31,727 bases of DNA, taken from positions 1 to 31,727 of the forward strand of contig JAICKM010000006.1 of assembly GCA_025927935.1 (NCBI GenBank). The letters run 5' to 3'. The stretch is from Chloroflexia bacterium. GTDB lineage: Bacteria; Chloroflexota; Chloroflexia; QHBQ01; JADMIH01. Shown in pieces: positions 26,687-31,727 of this stretch (the first letter of the stretch is position 1; every line of letters starts with the position of its first letter). The position numbers and the translations under genes were made by a program. The notes below the pieces were generated by a model. That model had not been told where the DNA came from, searched no databases, and saw only the letters and a list, made by a program, of their open reading frames with translations.

Positions 26687-26931
26687 TTTGGTCGTTCAGC
26701 CAAGAGATAGTGAACTACCCAGCTAACTGACGGCGCACCGAACTGTGCTAGGTTTCGGGGTCAGGTCAGGGGTAGCCGACCTCGTGCGGCAATTCTGTTA
26801 CCGCACCGGCCAAAACTGCCGTCTAGTGGAATATATAAAGCGGGCCAGGCGACTAATCGGATTGGCTGGCCCATCCTCGCGCTCAGAAGGCCTGTAAAGT
26901 GCGGTAACTTGGTGCACAGGCACCGCGGCTG

Positions 26932-28183
26932 TCATGCTGCATCCCGACGATAGTCGTGAATAATGCCGCCGAGTACGTCCCGGCGTTTCACCGCACCATC
27001 TCCACGAGCACTTTCGATTGGACTGGGGCAACGCTGATCAAGGCCTTGATGCGGACGGTCTTGATTGTAGTAGTTGATGTATTGCCGCATCACCCTCCGC
27101 AGGTGACCTTCGCCCAATATCAGCATCCGATCCAGCACCTCTGCTCTGACACTGCGGATCCATCTTTCCGCGAAGGCATTTGCTCGTGGTGCCCGGTAGA
27201 CTGTCTTGATGATTTCGATACCCTCCGCCTTGAAGACATTATCGAAGCTGGCCGTGAACTTGGCATCCCGATCCCGGATTAGGAAAAGCATCTGTCTCTG
27301 GTCATCCTGCAGCGTCCACGTCAGTTGCCGTGCTTGTTGGGTCACCCATGCTGCTGTTGGATGAGCCGTGCAACCGGCAAAATGAACCCGGCGACTACCC
27401 AGCTCAATGAAGAAAAACACGTAGGGGGTCTGCAACCAAGCAGTCTCAACGGCGAAGAAATCGCAAGCCAGCTGCTGGTTTGCATAGGGGCCCAAGAATT
27501 CGCGCCAGCTACTGCCCTTCTTCGCCCGCTCTGGCGCAGCTGGTACCTGCTGGCGTTTGAGTATATCTCTGGCTGTGGAGCATCCAATCTAGTAGCCTAA
27601 CTTGAGCAATTCGCCACGTAGCTTACTATAACCCCAAGTTGGGTTCTCTTGGCTCTTTGAGGTTTGGTGTGCTTGAGTCCCAAACACGCAAGTTGTAGGC
27701 AGTTGGCTTCACGCCTATCTGGCTTGCCTCTGGCTTATCTGGTCAACCTGAGCCAGACCCTGGATGCTGGGTTAGCACACTAAACCTCAAAGAACCGTTC
27801 TCTTGAGCCAGTCGTAGCAGCAGCGCTTGCAAATAGTTGTCGGTGGCTGGCCTACCGCTAGTCCGTCGCTGCCTGAAGGTCCACTTGCGGCGGACCAGAT
27901 CACGATGCCAGCGCAGGACGGTATCTGGCTTGAACAACAACAGTACGTCGTCTAATTTAACTTTGGCGCCCTGACCGAATCTGGTGAGCGTAGCAGCACG
28001 GACAGCCAGCGCGAGTTTCTGCCAGCGCGAGATACTCGGAGCAACGGGATGCTGGCGTTGTAGGATGAGCAATTGCTGCCGGAGCAGAAGGATCTGCAGA
28101 TCCTTCTGCGGGTCGGAACGGTTTGCGTTTGGGATGCGGGTGAGCAGACAGGAGAAGAAGTATGCGAGCAACAAGTAGAACAT
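26932..28183 (-). pseudogene. Transposase with integrase core (rve/DDE) domain, disrupted
   Basis: The N-terminal part (28183 to about 27805) reads MFYLLLAYFFSCLLTRI, DLQILLLRQQLLILQRQ, KPDTVLRWHRDLVRRKWTFR and GRPATDNYLQALLLRLAQEN. A 146-bp insertion then breaks the frame. Removing it with its target duplication restores AQENPTWGYSKLRGELLKLGY without a gap, but a TAG stop follows at once (near 27590). The frame then continues through STARDILKRQQ into the DDE domain: Asp in LACDFFAVET, Asp in IRDRDAKF, and Glu in ANAFAERW. So there are two independent lesions, with the catalytic residues still intact. This transposase type is common in Chloroflexota and Actinobacteria; I cannot name the IS family. 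Confidence 0.88.
27651..27796. mobile_element. 146-bp MITE of ISL3 type inserted in the transposase gene
   Basis: Terminal inverted repeats of 23 bp (27651-27673 and 27774-27796, 21 of 23 matching) begin GGCTCTTTGAGG and GGTTCTTTGAGG. The element is flanked by an exact 8-bp duplication GTTCTCTT (27643-27650 and 27797-27804). GG(C/T)TCTTTG ends and 8-bp target duplications are typical of the ISL3 family. It is too short to code for a transposase. Confidence 0.85.
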
Positions 28184-28292
28184 GAGCTGCGGCACAGCAC
28201 AGATTCTGCCGACCGGCAAGTCGGCGAGAGGTGCCGGGTCACAGGCGCAGGGAGCGATAACCAAGCGGATGCAGTTCCCGCACAGTACAGGC

Positions 28293-28651
28293 TATTTTAC
28301 AAAATGGAGGCCCGCTGCCGTGCTTGACAAGGCAGCCGATCCCTTAACTTGTCGCTGATGCTGTTAGCCGCTTTGATGCCTACAAGCCGTAAGCACCATG
28401 AAATTATTCAATCCCCCCGGCTTTGCACTACGCGACTGCAGTGCACGCACCTGGGTCGCCCCCCGTTTTGTCACCCCTATGGAAGTGAAGACTACGGGAC
28501 ACTCGCTGAACAAGGATGAGCTTCCCGTAAGAGGTTCTCCCACTGCCAGAATCCCGCCTGCGCTGAAGAGCTTGAATTTCATTTATGTAAAGCTAACTAA
28601 TCGGCTCACTGCTCCCCCGGCCGGAGCACTCCAGAAATCAGAACTGATGTG
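28293..28651. other. Gap without an assigned gene
   Basis: No gene is assigned. A 72-codon minus-strand frame (28364-28582) overlaps a plus-strand frame from 28398; both look translatable but I recognise neither. ACGGGA (28495-28500) and TCCCGT flank a 23-base segment and could fold. This may be the remnant of another small mobile element. Confidence 0.35.
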
Positions 28652-30838
28652 TTACCCGCAAGGTATGGGTTCACCGGCGGCGATTGTATCTTCCTGCTCA
28701 GAGGTCATTAGATGCAAAAAGGGTGCGGTCGACCAGGGATGGCAGAGGGAGTCCTTGGCGTCGCCGGCGAAGCCTTCCCAGGTTGTCGTTGCGCCCCCCT
28801 CCAACATCGGCTGCCATTCGCGCTTGATCAGGGCGCCGGCCTCGTGTTCCAGGCCGGCTTTGCGTAGCGCCGGCAGCAGATAGAAGTAGAAGTAAGGCGA
28901 ACAGCGGCAGACGGTATCGTAGCGTTCCAGCATCATCCACAAGGCCGTCTGCGCCTGTTCACCCTGGATCAGGTCGAAGTAGACGGCCAGAGCGTTGGTT
29001 TGCCACGAGGTGCCCTCACTCAGTTGATCGCCCCGGCGCGCATCATGAAAAACGGCCCCATCGAAAAAGCGCTCCTTGATCGTCGCCTTCAGGGCCACGG
29101 CCTGCTGCCGGACCACCTCGCTATGGGCCGGATCAAGCGCGGCCAGCATCGTGACCAGGATGTGCAAGAAGCCGTAGTAAAAGATGTTCAACGGGCAGGA
29201 AACGCCGTCGCGATCAATCCCCGGATGGGGAAAATCGTGCCAGCCCAGGCCGGGATGGTCAATGAAATTCACCAGGGTCACGCCGCCGATCGTCTCGATG
29301 GCTGCGGCCTGCACCAGCCCCTGGGCGTCGCACCGGGCATCATACCAGGCTTTCAGCCGCAACGCCTTCTGAGAGCTTTCATGCACGCGATAAAAGCTTC
29401 CAGTATGTTCGTGATAGAAACGCTGGCCCAGCAGCGGGACGAGAGAATAGTCGAGCAAGGTTTGATGCTCGCCGGGGTAGACGCAGGAGATCTGGCCGGC
29501 CGTGTTGAAGGGCACATGCAGAAAGCATTCGAGAAGCCAGCGCAGATAGGCCGGCTCGCCAAAGCCGACCCACAGGCTCTGGGCAATAAAGACGGCATCC
29601 CCCCAATACTGAGCCTGCTCGCGCGTGGGGCAATCGATCAGGTGCTCCCGTACGCTGATTTCCAGTGTTCGCCGGCACAGATCGAAGATCTGCTGCAGAA
29701 CCGGGTCGGGCGTATGGAAGCCCTGCGTGAGCTGCAACGGCACGGTTCGTTCCTGGCAGCCAATCCGCTGGATACGCACCTTACTGCTTGCGCCGCGAAC
29801 CACCAGGTGCAGGTAACGGAAGCCACTCCAACTGAAGGAGCGCAGCCGCTGGCGGCCGGCTCTGGTGCGATAGCGAGCCGAATAGCACACGTTCTTGCGG
29901 AAGATCCAAGGTCGCCCATCACGGAGTAGCTCGGCGCCCGATAGTTCGATCACGACGCCGGCCGGCGCATCCAGCTCAAGTTCGTAGTGGCCAATGTACT
30001 CACGCCCGAGATCAAAGGTGAAGGCGTTGCTGGTCAGGACGTGCCGGTTGATACTGGCTAGGTCGAAAGGCGCATCCTGTATATGCGGTTCCAAGGGTTC
30101 TTCGTCGCAATACCGCGAAACATCCTCCACGCGGGCCGCCCCGGCTCCCGGCGCCTGGTACGCCGAAAAGGCCAGTGGCGCGACAAACCGCTGCACCAGA
30201 TACGGCACCGGGCGCGCCTCATAGCCGCTCCAGATAGCCTTGGCCGGCGCCACCTCCGTTGCCGCAGGCCAGGTGGCAGTCGTTTCGGGCGGGAAGATGT
30301 GCTGCTCCCAGCCCGGTGGCTCCTGGACGGCATCATAATCTTCGCAGTAGTCGAGGGCCCAACCGCGCTCCGCCACGTCCTGACGCCACATCGCCAAAGG
30401 GAGACACTTCCACGAGGCGTCGGTGCCAAGCTGTAGATCCTGGCCGGAGAGTTCGGCAATAATCCCACCCGGCGCCGGCAGCAGCGCCAGGATCCTCGTA
30501 CCCCGGCTATGATGAGCGACAATCATGATATGGAGTTGGCGGGCCGCAGGGGCTGGTGTGAAGATCAACTCATCATACAGGCACCAATGCGGATCGCCGG
30601 CCACAGGGCCACGGCCAAGGTAGGCGCCATTGAGGTACAGGTCGTAGAAACTCGATGCCGCGATCCGCACGCAGATAGGACCGGGCTGCGGCGGCAAGGC
30701 GACGGTGTTCGCAAACACCACATACTGGTTTGGCCCCGGGGCCTCCGTCCAGATCCAGCGGCCGCGGACAAATCCCGCATCGGCCTGCGTCTGGCCGGCG
30801 GCATCAGCGCCGCCAGACGCGCTTCGAGCTAGTGTCAC
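28652..30838 (-). CDS. GH78-family alpha-L-rhamnosidase, second copy
   Basis: From a GTG at 30838, behind GGAAGGGTAGG, the protein has 728 residues. The frame is open to 31108 but that would overlap the upstream gene, and the extra sequence looks non-coding. The N-terminal beta domain reads GRWIWTEAPGPNQYVVFANT and SSFYDLYLNGAYLGRGP; the catalytic domain has DCPTREQAQYWGDA (about 400-413) with the family general-acid Glu, and TTTWEGF and HPWSTAPF near the end. It lacks the long C-terminal beta domain of the first GH78, so it is a shorter type. No signal peptide. It lies 239 bp after a beta-glucuronidase gene on the same strand; together they could strip alpha-L-rhamnosyl-glucuronate caps, though this is inference. 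Confidence 0.87.
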   Translation of the reverse strand: MTLARSASGGADAAGQTQADAGFVRGRWIWTEAPGPNQYVVFANTVALPPQPGPICVRIAASSFYDLYLNGAYLGRGPVAGDPHWCLYDELIFTPAPAARQLHIMIVAHHSRGTRILALLPAPGGIIAELSGQDLQLGTDASWKCLPLAMWRQDVAERGWALDYCEDYDAVQEPPGWEQHIFPPETTATWPAATEVAPAKAIWSGYEARPVPYLVQRFVAPLAFSAYQAPGAGAARVEDVSRYCDEEPLEPHIQDAPFDLASINRHVLTSNAFTFDLGREYIGHYELELDAPAGVVIELSGAELLRDGRPWIFRKNVCYSARYRTRAGRQRLRSFSWSGFRYLHLVVRGASSKVRIQRIGCQERTVPLQLTQGFHTPDPVLQQIFDLCRRTLEISVREHLIDCPTREQAQYWGDAVFIAQSLWVGFGEPAYLRWLLECFLHVPFNTAGQISCVYPGEHQTLLDYSLVPLLGQRFYHEHTGSFYRVHESSQKALRLKAWYDARCDAQGLVQAAAIETIGGVTLVNFIDHPGLGWHDFPHPGIDRDGVSCPLNIFYYGFLHILVTMLAALDPAHSEVVRQQAVALKATIKERFFDGAVFHDARRGDQLSEGTSWQTNALAVYFDLIQGEQAQTALWMMLERYDTVCRCSPYFYFYLLPALRKAGLEHEAGALIKREWQPMLEGGATTTWEGFAGDAKDSLCHPWSTAPFLHLMTSEQEDTIAAGEPIPCG

Positions 30839-30911
30839 CCTACCCTTCCTTCTGTTAAGGCATCGCTGATACTGCGACCGCATAGTAGCGCGGCGGCGGG
30901 CGCATGCCGGC

Positions 30912-30942
30912 CGGGCGGTCGTAGAACCCGCAGGGCCGCCCG
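30912..30942 (-). terminator. Possible weak hairpin between glucuronidase and rhamnosidase genes
   Basis: CGGGCGG (30912-30918) and CCGCCCG (30936-30942), 7-bp stem, 17-base loop, no T-run. Could be an intercistronic structure rather than a terminator. Confidence 0.3.
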
Positions 30943-31076
30943 CGCCGCGTTTGCTCCTTTGCAATGGACGAGACTGGATCCAACAGGGTTGTTTAGCGGA
31001 CAATCCCGGCGCTGGGATGCTCCCCTGTCGATCGAACCGGCGGCAGCGGATTAGCCGTCGGCTCGTACTGCCGTTC

Positions 31077-31727
31077 TTACCCATCGGGGTGTTGGCGCCA
31101 GAGCGCACGCAAGCGATGTGCAGCCAGCTTTGGCCGGCGATCGCGGGTAAACACGCCCTTGAAATTCATGCTGCCAGTACGATGAACCCCTTGCCCGGTC
31201 TTGAAGTCGCACATATTCCAGACGTGCTGGCCGGCGACAAAAGGCTTGCTGTTGAGCAGTTTAATATATCCAACCAGCATCTCAGCCTGGTACTCCTCGC
31301 TGAACATCTCGGCCGGCTGGGCGTGCCAGCCAGGGAGTGTGTCGGCGCCGAATTCGGCCAGGATGAACGGCTTGGGATATCGGGCGTATAGCTCATCAAG
31401 TTCCGCGGAGAGCGCGGCAAACCCTGCCTCCAACTGCCCTGCGTTAACGTACCAGCCGTTGTAGCGGTTGAGGCACACCACGTCGTAGAACGCGAACGAC
31501 TCGTCGTAGACGCCCTGGAGATTGACCAGCGTGATTGGCCGGGTCGAATCGCGCGACTTCGCCCTGTCATATAGTTCGCGGAAGAATGGGACGGCGGGCG
31601 GGCGCGTCGAGTGCGGCTCATTCGCCAGGCTCCACATGATCACGCAGGGATGGTTCTTATCGCGGGCGATCAGGTCCTCGGTGTACTGCACGCAGAGCGT
31701 GCGCCGGCGCTCCAGACCCTCCTGGCC
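31077..31727 (-). CDS. GH2 beta-glucuronidase-like enzyme (5' end cut by window)
   Basis: 217 codons to a TAA at 31077; the start lies beyond the right edge. The visible part is the C-terminal half of a GH2 TIM barrel: DLIARDKNHPCVIMWSLANE with Pro after it carries the acid/base Glu of the NEP motif, and PFILAEFGADT holds the nucleophile Glu. NRYNGWYVNAGQLE, MFSEEYQAEML, WNMCDFKTGQG and KGVFTRDRRPKLAA match beta-glucuronidases such as E. coli UidA more closely than beta-galactosidases. The NxK-type glucuronate-binding segment appears as NFKGVF. The enzyme would release terminal beta-D-glucuronate. It is upstream of the second GH78 gene and probably co-transcribed with it. Confidence 0.85.
   Translation of the reverse strand, partial: GQEGLERRRTLCVQYTEDLIARDKNHPCVIMWSLANEPHSTRPPAVPFFRELYDRAKSRDSTRPITLVNLQGVYDESFAFYDVVCLNRYNGWYVNAGQLEAGFAALSAELDELYARYPKPFILAEFGADTLPGWHAQPAEMFSEEYQAEMLVGYIKLLNSKPFVAGQHVWNMCDFKTGQGVHRTGSMNFKGVFTRDRRPKLAAHRLRALWRQHPDG

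Larger units (their letters stand above)
26890..28292 (-). mobile_element. Decayed insertion sequence with rve-type transposase
   Basis: Imperfect terminal inverted repeats are visible: 26890-26909 (GCCTGTAAAGTGCGGTAACT) and the complement of 28273-28292 (GCCTGTACTGTGCGGGAACT), 17 of 20 identical. They enclose a single broken transposase gene. Without the nested MITE the element would be about 1.25 kb. No target duplication is recognisable, so it is old or rearranged. Confidence 0.65.

Noticed and set aside
26797..26908. GTTACCGCAC and GTGCGGTAAC as ends of a second MITE
   Set aside because: Only 10 bp match, with no target duplication; the right-hand word is already explained as the left end of the insertion sequence.
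28364..28582. 72-codon minus-strand frame after the insertion sequence
   Set aside because: It reads plausibly, but an equally open frame lies on the opposite strand and I recognise no family; described only as part of the gap.
30839..31108. N-terminal extension of the second rhamnosidase to 31108
   Set aside because: It would overlap the end of the glucuronidase gene and gives Arg/Ser-rich sequence unlike GH78; the GTG at 30838 has a good ribosome binding site.

Overview
The window is high-GC DNA that most resembles a Chloroflexota (green non-sulfur) bacterium. This is an inference from style rather than from a marker gene: Pro/Thr linkers of the TPTP type in secreted proteins, a MoxR-DUF58-PrsW-transglutaminase operon, and ABC sugar cassettes with DeoR control next to very large glycosidases.

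Region 1 (1-10971) looks like ordinary chromosome, with all genes on the minus strand. It holds a ResB-like cytochrome c assembly protein (cut by the window edge), a LytR-CpsA-Psr protein, and an operon of moxR, DUF58, a PrsW-type membrane protease and a TgpA-like transglutaminase. Upstream of these lies an ECF sigma factor with a single-pass membrane partner. PrsW proteases cleave anti-sigma factors in Bacillus, so sigma factor, membrane partner and protease could form one envelope-stress circuit.

Region 2 (10936-11317) is a tRNA cluster, Leu(GAG), Val(TAC) and Phe(GAA), behind a perfect consensus promoter. The 3' part of tRNA-Val is tandemly duplicated (32 bp).

Region 3 (11273-26411) is a genomic island in tRNA-Phe. 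The last 47 bp of tRNA-Phe recur exactly at 26365-26411. Both ends carry direct repeats of TTGACATCAAC on the island side, as expected for integrase arm sites. The cargo is a rhamnoside-type catabolic unit: sugar-binding lipoprotein, two permeases and a GH78 rhamnosidase on the minus strand; a DeoR regulator, an AraA-like isomerase and a 1345-residue GH106-like hydrolase on the plus strand. No integrase is visible in it.

Region 4 (26365-31727) begins with a second, diverged copy of the about 320-bp island-end module (tRNA fragment, hairpin, arm repeats, second 13-bp core). This suggests a second related element in tandem. It contains a dead insertion sequence that is itself broken by a 146-bp ISL3-like MITE, then another GH78 rhamnosidase and the end of a GH2 beta-glucuronidase. 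The most interesting signal is this tandem array of tRNA-Phe-anchored sugar-catabolism islands sharing a conserved end module.
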